From: Phaeoceros laevis
Taxonomy: Eukaryota > Anthocerotophyta > Anthocerotopsida > Notothyladales
Length of the DNA stretch: 37,962 nt
Direction: 5' to 3'
NCBI GenBank assembly: GCA_049999765.1
Contig: JBNGIQ010009485.1
Coordinates: 21,188 to 59,149, forward strand
This document shows, in pieces, positions 8,337 through 16,345 of the stretch (position 1 is its first letter; each line of letters starts with the position of its first letter). The position numbers and the translations under genes were made by a program. The notes under the pieces are model-generated. The model worked only from the letters and a program-made list of their open reading frames with translations, had not been told where the DNA came from and did not search any database.

Positions 8337-11201
8337 ATGGCGCCGCCTGGAGCCCATCGTCTTGCTGCCAACCACTCCTGCAGGAGAAGCCTGGCGCGCG
8401 ATATGGAGGCCGCCTCTGGTGTCAAACCTCTCAAGCTCCTCCAGAAAAAAGCTTGGGATTTTGGCCTGATAGAGGGCGAAGCTCGCAGCCAGCCCATTGT
8501 TGCGGTTGACGATGAGATGCGGAAGTACCTGGCCGACTTTGAAGAGTTGCTCCAGGACAGGGATGAAGCAGCCAATCTGGCAGAGCAGAAGCCTCCTCCC
8601 ACAGGCTGCCAGCACAAGGCTGTGTTTCAGGACAACGTTGGAGAGGTGTGCATGCTCTGTGGCTTGGTGATGAGGAGTATGGCTGACATGCCCATGGAGT
8701 TCGAGAATCGTGTTCGGAGGGCCAAGTGGGTTGACGAGGAGGTGTGGGTTGGAGACTTCGGCAGCGAAGTAGAAGGGAATGGCAGCCTGGAGGTGGAGAG
8801 TGAAGAGGAGCCCGGCTGTGGGCACGTGTTGCAGGGGGTTCCAGGACGCGGATTGGACACCATTCCGGAGCTTGTGGGGCGCATGCACGCCCACCAGAAG
8901 CAGGGCTTTCAGTTCCTGTGGCGCAACTTGGGAGGGGAGGGTGTTTCTGGGAGGGGAGCTGGAGGATGCATTTTGGCCCATGCACCGGGGTCGGGGAAGT
9001 CTTATTTAGTCATCTGCTTCCTTAAGAGCTACTTCAAGGTGCATCCCGACTCGTGGCCACTGATTGTGGCTCCCAAGTCCCTGCTTCGTGTTTGGGAGAG
9101 GGAATTCAAGAAGTGGAAAGTGGGCATCACGGTCGTCGTTCTGAATTCGGAGGAGAAGGCGAGCTTGAAGGTGAAACGGAGCTTCCCGGGCGAGCATATT
9201 CGTGACGTAGACAGGTACGCTGTCTTGCAGAAGTGGAAGGAGAAACCCAGTGTACTTGCTATCGGCTACGAAAGCCTGCAGAAGCTAGTGCAGGACGCCG
9301 GAGTTCGTGAAGGTTTGGCCAGGGAGAACAGGAATCTCCTGTTGAAGAGGGCGGATGTGTTGGTTCTGGATGAGGGCCACAACATCCGCAACAAGGGCAT
9401 TAAGCGGGGGGCCATCCTTCAGTTTAGGACAAAGCTTCGCATTTTGCTGTCGGGAACCTTGTTCCAGAACAACGTAGAAGAGCTCCGCAACCTCTGTTAC
9501 GTGGTCAGGCCGGATTGCCTGGGAGGAGGTTGTGGGAAGCAGGATACGACCGAGGTGATCAACATCGACTCGGAATCTGATGGCGAGGCCAGCTCTGAAA
9601 AGGAGGTGAAACAGGATCAGGTGACAAGTCAGGTGAAACAGGATCATTTTGGACCGAGGTCAAGCTACAGGAAGCTCAGGGCCACTGCGGTCCGGAGAAA
9701 GAGGTCTGAGACGACATTCTTTCACATAAACGACAGGCAGACGGAACGTGCCTTCGATAGCAAGTGCAAGGAGATGTTTCCCCGTCTGTTCAAGAAGGAC
9801 GACGCCATCACAGAACAAGAGAAGGACGAAGAGATCAAAAGATGGCAGAAACTAACGGATCCGTTTGTGGACTATGTTGATGGAAAGGAGCTCTGCAAAG
9901 TCCTCCCCTCCTACTACGAGTATGTGCTTTTGGTGAATCCTAACCAAATGCAGAGGAAGCTGCTGGACAGATACCAAAAGCAGGGAAGGCCAGCAACTGA
10001 CCTGGAGGCCGACCTCAAGATTGGCAACATCTGCATACACCCTAGTCTTCAGCAGATAGACGATGAGGATGACAAGGCTGAAACCTACAACAGGGCTAAT
10101 TCAGAGGATGGCGTGAAAACGGACATCATCATGAAGCTGGTGAGCCAGTTTGTCAAGCTTCAGGAAAGAGTGCTCATCTTCTGTATGCATGTCGAACCCC
10201 TGTTCCTTCTCAAGAGCATGATGGAGAGGGAATTCGGTTGGGCCATGATGAGGGAAATTGTGATGGTACATGGGAAGATGGACTCAGGGGAGCGGCTCAT
10301 GAACATGGACCGCTTCAATAATGTTGGCAACCAGGTGAAGGTCATGCTAGGTTCCACAGGAGCATGCGGTGAGGGTGTCAGCTTAGTGGCAGCCTCACGG
10401 CTGATTCACTTGGGTGTGGAGTGGAACCCATCTAAGAACAAGCAAGCAAACTGCAGAGCCTACCGGTGGGAACAGAAGAGGGATGTCCACGTCTACCGTT
10501 TGATAGCACGAAACACCATGGAGGAGGACAAGTACGACGCAGCTGTCTCCAAATACCAGCTGGGTAGGAAGATCCTGGTTGAACCGAATGAGAGGCAGGC
10601 AACAAGGGGTGCAAAAATGGAGCAATTAGTTGTGCTTGGGGAGCTTGATGACTCTGTATTGTACAGGCTAACTAGCAGGGACAAGACAAAAAGCATTTCC
10701 CAGATACTGAGGAGACTGGAGCACCCCAGCGGTAACTCTCCTGTGACAGTCGAGCACCAAGTCATCTACAGTGTTTTGGAAGAAGACGAAATAGCTGCGC
10801 GTGACAAGAAGAGAAGGCCTGCACTTCAGAACAAGGCCCATACAAAGCCTGCAGTTCCCCGACGCCGTGGAAGGCCGAGGAAGCAAGAGGAGGCAACATC
10901 TTCAGAAGATCTTCCCACTCCTCGGAGGAGAAGACTGCAGGTTACCCGGGATGCGATACATCACCAGGAAAGATTCGAGTCGAAGAAAATTCTCGTGAAC
11001 GGGACAGCACGATACGAACCCACCAAGGCGCAGAGACCAGCCTTTCGTGAAGTAATTGACTTGGACAGTTCATCGAGCGAGGTAAGTAAGGCCAGTGAAG
11101 CTGCATCGACTGAGTCGAGTCAGGATGAGACTAGTGAGGCCACTCAGACTGTCTCGAGTGACTCCATTTCGACGAGTAGTGATGAGTCTGAGACCTTTTG
11201 A
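8337..11201 (+). CDS. CLASSY/DRD1-like SNF2 chromatin remodeler, copy 1
   Basis: This is an intact, intronless 954-residue frame. I start at ATG 8337 (MAPPG) because it aligns with the paralogue's MASPG; an in-frame ATG lies at 8223. A CxH...CxxC zinc-type motif lies near residue 90, matching the N-terminal cysteine block of CLASSY/DRD1 proteins. The ATPase lobe has Walker A APGSGKS (~216), IVAPKSLLRVWEREF, the Walker B box DEGH (~344) and SGTLFQNNVEEL. The DEGH form and LxPK-L-RVWE block are typical of this SNF2 branch. Lobe 2 includes RVLIFCMHVEPL (~610) and GVEWNPSKNKQANCRAYRWEQKR. The C-terminus has an AT-hook (GRPRK, ~845), a SUMO-interaction-like VIDLDSSSS (~903) and a Ser-rich tail. 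Such proteins act in the nucleus in RNA-directed DNA methylation with Pol IV/V. Family placement is confident; the specific role is inferred. Confidence 0.88.
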   Translation: MAPPGAHRLAANHSCRRSLARDMEAASGVKPLKLLQKKAWDFGLIEGEARSQPIVAVDDEMRKYLADFEELLQDRDEAANLAEQKPPPTGCQHKAVFQDNVGEVCMLCGLVMRSMADMPMEFENRVRRAKWVDEEVWVGDFGSEVEGNGSLEVESEEEPGCGHVLQGVPGRGLDTIPELVGRMHAHQKQGFQFLWRNLGGEGVSGRGAGGCILAHAPGSGKSYLVICFLKSYFKVHPDSWPLIVAPKSLLRVWEREFKKWKVGITVVVLNSEEKASLKVKRSFPGEHIRDVDRYAVLQKWKEKPSVLAIGYESLQKLVQDAGVREGLARENRNLLLKRADVLVLDEGHNIRNKGIKRGAILQFRTKLRILLSGTLFQNNVEELRNLCYVVRPDCLGGGCGKQDTTEVINIDSESDGEASSEKEVKQDQVTSQVKQDHFGPRSSYRKLRATAVRRKRSETTFFHINDRQTERAFDSKCKEMFPRLFKKDDAITEQEKDEEIKRWQKLTDPFVDYVDGKELCKVLPSYYEYVLLVNPNQMQRKLLDRYQKQGRPATDLEADLKIGNICIHPSLQQIDDEDDKAETYNRANSEDGVKTDIIMKLVSQFVKLQERVLIFCMHVEPLFLLKSMMEREFGWAMMREIVMVHGKMDSGERLMNMDRFNNVGNQVKVMLGSTGACGEGVSLVAASRLIHLGVEWNPSKNKQANCRAYRWEQKRDVHVYRLIARNTMEEDKYDAAVSKYQLGRKILVEPNERQATRGAKMEQLVVLGELDDSVLYRLTSRDKTKSISQILRRLEHPSGNSPVTVEHQVIYSVLEEDEIAARDKKRRPALQNKAHTKPAVPRRRGRPRKQEEATSSEDLPTPRRRRLQVTRDAIHHQERFESKKILVNGTARYEPTKAQRPAFREVIDLDSSSSEVSKASEAASTESSQDETSEATQTVSSDSISTSSDESETF

Positions 11202-11204
11202 GAG

Positions 11205-11220
11205 CATATATATATATATA
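11205..11220. repeat. TA microsatellite after SNF2 copy 1
   Basis: A short alternating at/ta run lies directly after the stop codon of SNF2 copy 1, before the inverted-repeat arm. Confidence 0.7.
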
Positions 11221-11230
11221 CCACGCTAGT

Positions 11231-11861
11231 GCTGTCCTGCACAAAGAGTATTTCACAACAAGTCGATAAGATTAGTCTGTGTACAGCATACTGAGCTGTT
11301 CTATATCTTCCTGAAGGGAGAGCTGGAGAATGCTTTCCTACGGGGAGCTTTCAGGAATTCCAAGCTCGTGGCCGAGGAAGCTTTTCTCTCCATTCAAGTA
11401 TGGCATGTGTTGCAGCATTCGTGGAAGAGGGGAAACCGTTCCAGGTTGACCAGGCATCTGGAAGCTTGCCATGTCGATCACGAAGGCGGCAGCTTGGAGA
11501 CAGAGGAAGACAGGACCAGTAATACAGAGTCACAACCCTGAAAAGAATGTGTCAGGGATCTACGAGACGGGTGACTGCCAGTGATTGCCAGTGTACCTTT
11601 CCAATGAATTGAAGGTAATTAGAAAAGACCAGCTGTTCACGTGTCGCAGTGAGGGTGATTAGTAGAGGTGCCAACTGAAGGTGATTCCTCTAAGCTTTGA
11701 TCTGGCATGTAGGCACCAAAGTAAGCAGAGCAACTTCAAGTTGAAGTTCGGTTTCTTGTTTGCCTCTACCAAGATATTCTGGTACGTAGGTTCGCAGAAT
11801 ATGCCCAGGATAAAAAGCAGCATACATCTTCTCGTCATCCCCAAATAACATGCAGATCCAG
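11231..11861 (+). repeat. Left arm of a long inverted repeat
   Basis: This segment, starting 29 bp after the stop of SNF2 copy 1, is closely similar to the reverse complement of 15105-15840. Matching blocks include the first 12 bases (gctgtcctgcac), the region around 11290-11540 and the inner end at 11840-11861. Relative to the right arm it lacks about 110 bp just after its outer end and 21 bp near 11785. The arms face each other across about 3.2 kb, so a transcript through both could fold back on itself. Repeat length and similarity were judged by eye. Confidence 0.85.
11292..11541 (+). pseudogene. Fragment X, left-arm copy of an unrecognised coding sequence
   Basis: An open frame in the left arm reads ELFYIFLKGELENAFLRG and continues through a KRGNRSRLTRHLEACHVDHEG block to a TGA at 11539-11541. 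The same frame is open on the minus strand of the right arm, with mostly conservative differences. That suggests real coding ancestry. The 5' part present in the right arm is deleted here and no start codon remains. I do not recognise the family. Confidence 0.4.
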
Positions 11862-11887
11862 TGTTGTTCCTGTATACTGTGGCCCAC
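11690..11887 (-). pseudogene. Fragment Y, left-arm copy of an unrecognised coding sequence
   Basis: This minus-strand frame contains KMYAAFYPGHILRT, PEYLGRG and ELQLEVALLTLVPTCQIKA. Its counterpart in the right arm (15115-15369, plus) keeps the same frame with a 21-bp in-frame insertion. Y is convergent with fragment X inside the arm. No family is recognised; it may be a coding remnant or a small lineage-specific ORF. Confidence 0.35.
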
Positions 11888-12511
11888 CTGATGGTCCGTT
11901 GCAGTCGTTGGCTTCTCTGGTCAATCTACTGTTTCTCTCAGCCTATCGGGGTGGCCGGTTATAGAGAGTACTGTAAGCCTGGCCGCGAGGTGCAACAGCT
12001 ACCTCCGGCTGTGAGACACTGTACATACATACACTTCAGAGGAGTCGTGCGACTGATCAAGGGGCCAGGAGCCGTAAAAGAGAACTCCAGAGACGTACCA
12101 TGTCCATCTTTCAGCATGCCGCAAGTATCTGCGCATGCTGCTAGCTGCTTATCTACTTGCATCTAGAAATGCAACCACACTTCTTTGACTCAACAGGTTC
12201 AGACAGAGGCTCGAAAGGGTATGGTGCTCAAGCTGGAACTTTCCAATGCTGCGAGCCGGTTATGCCTTTCTACTCATAAGCTTCACGGTCTGTTTCGCAA
12301 CGCACATTGTCCTGACTTTGAGGTGTCACCTGCCTTGTCTTCTTTTCCGTGCTATCTTCGGAGGAGAAAGCTTAACATCTGCAAAAACGTGAGATTCTTA
12401 AGGAAATGAAGGGGGCTGGTAGTTTCCAGCTGTCCTTGGAAGTATTTGCTGCATGGATGACCAATTTGATCACGAAGGAGATGCTTGCATACTTGCTAAC
12501 AAGACAAAGCT

Positions 12512-12675
12512 GGCCACTTGTAAGCTGCTCTGGATAAAGCCCTCCTGCATCATTCCACGTCGAAACGTTCAAAGGGAAACTGAAAATGGCACAGGCCACT
12601 TGTAAGCTGCTCTTGATAAAGCCCTCCTGCATCATTCCACGTCGAAACGTTCAAAGGGAAACTGAAAATGGCACA
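12512..12675. repeat. Two tandem copies of an 82-bp unit
   Basis: Units 12512-12593 and 12594-12675 differ by one visible base (ctctgg versus ctcttg) and both end in ggcacag. Near-identity implies a recent duplication. Confidence 0.9.
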
Positions 12676-12677
12676 GC

Positions 12678-12760
12678 CTTGACAGTGATACGCAACAAAG
12701 TCACTCTTGACAGCGATAGGCAACAAAGTCACTCTCACACTCATAGGCAACAAGTCACTT
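12678..12760. repeat. Three degenerate tandem units of about 28 bp
   Basis: The unit carries gataggcaacaaagtcactc with variations. It directly follows the 82-bp tandem pair, so two nested repeat scales adjoin. Confidence 0.75.
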
Positions 12761-13119
12761 CAATCTTCGTTTAGACTATCAACTAGATGATGATATGTAA
12801 GAGAGATGTTTCTGGCCAAGGCTGACGAAATTATAGCTGATTAAAATTTATATATTATGATGCCTCGAAGTTTAATTTGTTGCATAGATACAAATGAATA
12901 GAAGTGTATCTCGGTCCAAATGTTGCTCACACTACCTATATATGAATGCTGCCACATGGTACAAATATTGGCTTTTTTGATGACTTTGGGTACATGCAAA
13001 TGATAATGCTCGAGGTCACTGTTGTGTGATTGAAAGAGCTGTGATATTAGTGTCTCTTGTGAGAAAAAAATAAACAATCACCGAAAGAGATGTGATAGTA
13101 GTGTCTACCATCTTGCAAC

Positions 13120-13542
13120 ATGTCTTCCCATGATGAGCTCAACCCTATCCGCCATCATGGTGCAATAACCTATATATTGTGGAGGCAAGTTTTTGTTTTA
13201 AACCACATTCACGATAATATGGGTGATGAGGATGAGGAAGGCCACCAAACTAGGCAACTTTTTGATAATGAGGATGACGACGATTACATCATCGAAGATA
13301 ATGAGGATAATCATGAACACTACTATGGTGAAGGCAATAGAATCATCTACAGTAGTGATGATGATGAGGAATCTGATGATTTTGGTAGTGAAGATGAGGA
13401 GGATGACAATGACTATGAAGACTATGACCAGTACTGGGAACTTTATAATGATCTTTATTACGATCTTCATCATCGTCTTTATCGTCGTCATTATCATAAT
13501 ATTCATAATTGTGATGATGATGATGGTGACGATGAAAAATGA
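13120..13542 (+). CDS. Doubtful low-complexity acidic ORF
   Basis: A 140-residue frame starts MSSHDELNPIRHHG and is then dominated by Asp, Glu, Asn and Tyr, ending in a His/Tyr/Arg-rich block. The composition follows directly from GAT/GAA/GAG-rich DNA, which flips to its complement-like pattern (cttcatcatcgtc) near 13450. It has no recognisable domain. The minus strand is also open across the same DNA with a hydrophobic product, as expected of simple sequence. I consider it more likely a repeat-derived frame than a gene. Confidence 0.2.
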   Translation: MSSHDELNPIRHHGAITYILWRQVFVLNHIHDNMGDEDEEGHQTRQLFDNEDDDDYIIEDNEDNHEHYYGEGNRIIYSSDDDEESDDFGSEDEEDDNDYEDYDQYWELYNDLYYDLHHRLYRRHYHNIHNCDDDDGDDEK

Positions 13543-13740
13543 TAAAGATGCGACCATGACGAAAAGGAGAGATAAAAATTGATTGGCAACCACCATATCA
13601 CAAAATTTTTGCAACGATTTCAACATTACCAGAAGCTTACACTGGGAATTTGCCATTAGATTACTCAATCTCTTGCTTAAGGCCCTTTCTTAAGAATTGC
13701 TGCCATTAGCTCCGGCCAAAAGAATGAACATGTGTGAGTC

Positions 13741-14000
13741 AAAGGACGGGGAGTCTAAGCAATTAGATTTTTAGAACATTCTAGCTGCAATTTAAAGATG
13801 ATTTGCTCAAAGTACAAGGAAAATCACAATTTTCTCAAATTTTTAATTGATACCTGATTCGAAAATTTGACAAAGGAAGGGATATTTAAGCCATTAGATT
13901 CTTAAAACAGGCTAGAAGCAATTTAAAGATAATTTTCTCCACTTACAAGGAAAACCACAATTGTTGCAAATTTTCAATTGATGCCTGATTCGAAAATGCC
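13741..14000. repeat. Diverged tandem duplication of about 131 bp
   Basis: Two units begin aaagga-gg-a-g near 13741 and 13873. They share the blocks gcaatttaaagat, acaaggaaaa-cacaatt and ttcaattgat-cctgattcgaaaa. Divergence is substantial, so this is an older duplication than the 82-bp pair. Confidence 0.75.
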
Positions 14001-14339
14001 TCTGATCGTACTAGAATTTAGGGTGTCTTGTAGAGAAAAAACCTTTCCAACTTGTAATGTGGTGCGTTAAACTGCGTTTTGAGTTGTACTAGATTTTGGT
14101 CAAGAACTTGATGGCCGGCAACTCGCTGACCCCCTATGGGATTTCCAAGAGATGCACCAGGATGGGCCTCACCTCCTGTCAGGATGGCAGAACAGGTGTC
14201 CATGCTTGTTAACTCGGGTGTGCTTCCACCCTTACCTGCCTTCCAAAGAATGAAAGAGGAAGAGGAAGAAGACCAAAGTCTTTGGACGCGAAGGATGATA
14301 GTGGATTCTGCTGTAGATTTCAGAAGTTATGATTAGTGG

Positions 14340-15060
14340 TCCAGGTCCTGGAAGCTACCTAACTCTATTTCACTCCTGCGAGAAGTGTAGCACAGTGTCA
14401 CCCTGGAATGAGAAACCTCCGTGAGCGGTTTCCAAGGACTGGGCTACACCCCCTGCCGCCGGCTGTTATACTGTGCGCCGTGCAAGGGGCCTTCGTCACT
14501 AATTAGGATAGGGGAGCCGTATGATGGGAGCCCCAATATAATCGAGTGGGAGAAGGGGAAGTATAGAGAGTGGTCTAGAGATAAAGGTAAAGCATGAGCC
14601 TATGAAGAATGATCTAGAAAGGGAGGTCCACCCAACGATCTTATATCCCTCTCTTTCAAATAGGTCGAGCTTTGTCTTTCATTTTCAATTTTCCTTATTT
14701 CAAGAGGCAGCATCTCCAACCTAGTGTGCTAAACCCACTCGTTTCCACCCGCTTCTGAAAGAATCTTAACCAATTGTGCTACGGTTTATGGAGGGCCAGC
14801 CGTTAATAAGTAAAGGATGGTAGGCCGCTAAGCGATTCGCTTCGCCATACAGCTCCGCTGCAGACTCAGCGGAAGCTGAGGTCGCAGTCTTTGCTCACAA
14901 CCTACGGGTGTGAAAGCTGATGCAGTCAACATAACTTCAAAGCTGATGCAGTCAACATAACTTCACTACGCTGCTATGATTCGAGAACCCCTGCCCTGAA
15001 ATTCTGGGGCCCTGGCTACTAAGGTAGGACTTACGAAGCCACCAACAGCCTGAGCGTACC
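14340..15060. other. GC-richer block, possibly organelle-derived
   Basis: This stretch differs in composition from the AT-rich DNA before it. Near 14511-14525 it has gagccgtatgatggg, which resembles the 5' half of plant organellar group II intron domain V. Nearby text such as gctccgctgcagactcagcgg has the look of plant mitochondrial intergenic DNA. No organelle gene is recognised and the 3' half of domain V is missing. The assignment is tentative. Confidence 0.2.
14913..14964. repeat. Exact tandem pair of a 26-bp unit
   Basis: Units 14913-14938 and 14939-14964 (starting aaagctgatgcag) are identical. Confidence 0.9.
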
Positions 15061-15104
15061 CCTGGTGATTGTGAAGCTTCTTGAGCTTATGACGTAAGGA
15101 AAGT

Positions 15105-15840
15105 CTGGATCTGCATGTTATTTGGTCATGAAGAGACGATGTATGCTGCTTTTTATCCTGGGCATATTCTGCGAACCTGTCACAACAGACGAAGAATAGG
15201 CTTACCAGAATATCTTGGTAGAGGCATACAAGAAACCGAACTTCAACTTGAAGTTGCTCTGCTTACTTTGGTGCCTACATGCCAGATCAAAGCTTTAGAG
15301 GAAGCACCTTCAGTTGGCACCTCTACTAATCACCCTCACTGCGACATGTGGACAGCTGGTCTTTTCTAATTACCTTCAATTCATTGGCAATCAGTCACCC
15401 GAGTCTCGTAGATCCCTGACACATTCTTTTCAGGATTGTGACTCTGTATTACTGGTCCTGTCTTCCTATGCCTCCAAGCTGTCGCCTTCATGATCGACAT
15501 GGCAAGCTTCCAGATGCCTGGTCAACCTGGAACTGTTTCCCCTCTTCCACGAATGCTGCAACCCATGCCAAACTTGAATGAAGAGAAAAGCTTCCTCGGC
15601 CACGAGCTTGGAATTCCTGTAAGCTCCCCGTAGGAAAACATTCTCCAGCTCTCCCTTCAGGAAGATATAGAACAGCTCAGTGTGCTGTACACAGACTAAT
15701 CTTATCGACTTCTTGTGAAATACGTGGCTTGAAATGGGCCACTCTACCTCTAATACAATCCTGTTGAGCTCGGTGAGACTAAGCAGTGCCGGGACGACAG
15801 GCGTTAACCTCACGCAACTGAGCAGTTCGTGCAGGACAGC
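15105..15840 (-). repeat. Right arm of the long inverted repeat
   Basis: This is the reverse complement of 11231-11861 with a longer outer part (about 110 bp absent on the left, near 15721-15828) and a 21-bp insertion near 15180. It lies about 0.5 kb upstream of SNF2 copy 2. The outer end matches again at gtgcaggacagc (15829-15840), which shows the left arm lost an internal piece rather than ending early. Confidence 0.85.
15115..15369 (+). pseudogene. Fragment Y, right-arm copy
   Basis: The 84-residue frame starts MLFGHEETMYAAFYPGHIL, continues through PEYLGRG and ELQLEVALLTLVPTCQIKA, and runs on to CDMWTAGLF. It aligns with the left-arm minus-strand frame but carries seven extra residues (HNRRRIG region). 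Preservation of frame through an indel hints at coding constraint at some time. Family unknown. Confidence 0.35.
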
Positions 15841-15885
15841 GAACAGCAGAACAGCATGTTTCTCAGCTTCCAGGCGGTGCGGGTC
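15466..15885 (-). pseudogene. Fragment X, right-arm copy (longer)
   Basis: The minus-strand frame is open from about 15885 and reads DPHRLEAEKHAVLLFAVLHE, then PALLSLTELNRIVLEVEWP, then ELFYIFLKGELENVFLRG and TRHLEACHVDHEG, ending at 15466. There is no ATG at its start; an in-frame GTG lies at 15813. It is therefore a truncated gene or an internal exon. The leucine-rich, helical pattern is protein-like but I do not recognise it. Confidence 0.4.
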
Positions 15886-16345
15886 CAGGTCTTGACCATC
15901 TTGGCGATAGGGTGTGTGTTAATGCACGCCATGAATGCCATTGTAACTGCTCTGGTAACCGTCGACGACATGGTTTTCGTTGGTTATCCCCGCTAACCTT
16001 TTCGCTAACCCGTCTGGGTTGGTAAACCCTAAACCCCTATACGGGCTAACTAATGACAGGAATCTTCGCTCACACTGCTAAAGTAGTTCAACTAACTGGA
16101 TACCCTAACTGCCATTCCTAATGGACCAATCAAGGAACATACTAGCACATTTATCGACATTACCGATTTAGACCTAGACGGCTTGCAAAAATTCCATTCA
16201 CGACTCCCGATTCCCGACAGGCTTTGGCAAGAACACCGTTAGAAAACGAATGTCCGAAGGTTCATGGGGGATCCATAGCTGACTGAGCAACTCGTCCAAG
16301 TGGTACGCACGAGAAGGGGTTGGGGACAGTCCCGGAGTGTCGGAC
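15841..16345. other. Upstream region of SNF2 copy 2
   Basis: About 0.5 kb between the right arm and the SNF2 copy 2 start. It must hold that gene's promoter and leader. No clear TATA box, repeat or ORF was seen. It shows no evident similarity to the promoter interval of copy 1 at 7897-8336 by eye. Confidence 0.4.

Larger units (their letters stand above)
11862..15104. other. Loop between the inverted arms, no convincing gene
   Basis: About 3.2 kb separates the arms. It holds tandem repeats (12512-12675, 12678-12760, 13741-14000, 14913-14964), a low-complexity acidic ORF (13120-13542) and a GC-richer block (about 14340-15060) that looks organelle-like in places. Other open frames are short and unconvincing. 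Repeated duplication suggests fast evolution of this spacer. Confidence 0.5.

Noticed and set aside
7959-8981. A 340-residue minus-strand frame opposite SNF2 copy 1
   Set aside because: It overlaps the conserved SNF2 frame and has no recognisable domain; it is an antisense shadow.
13198-13668. Minus-strand hydrophobic Ile/Met/Val-rich frame
   Set aside because: Its composition is the direct complement of the GAT-rich simple sequence; there is no membrane-protein pattern beyond that.
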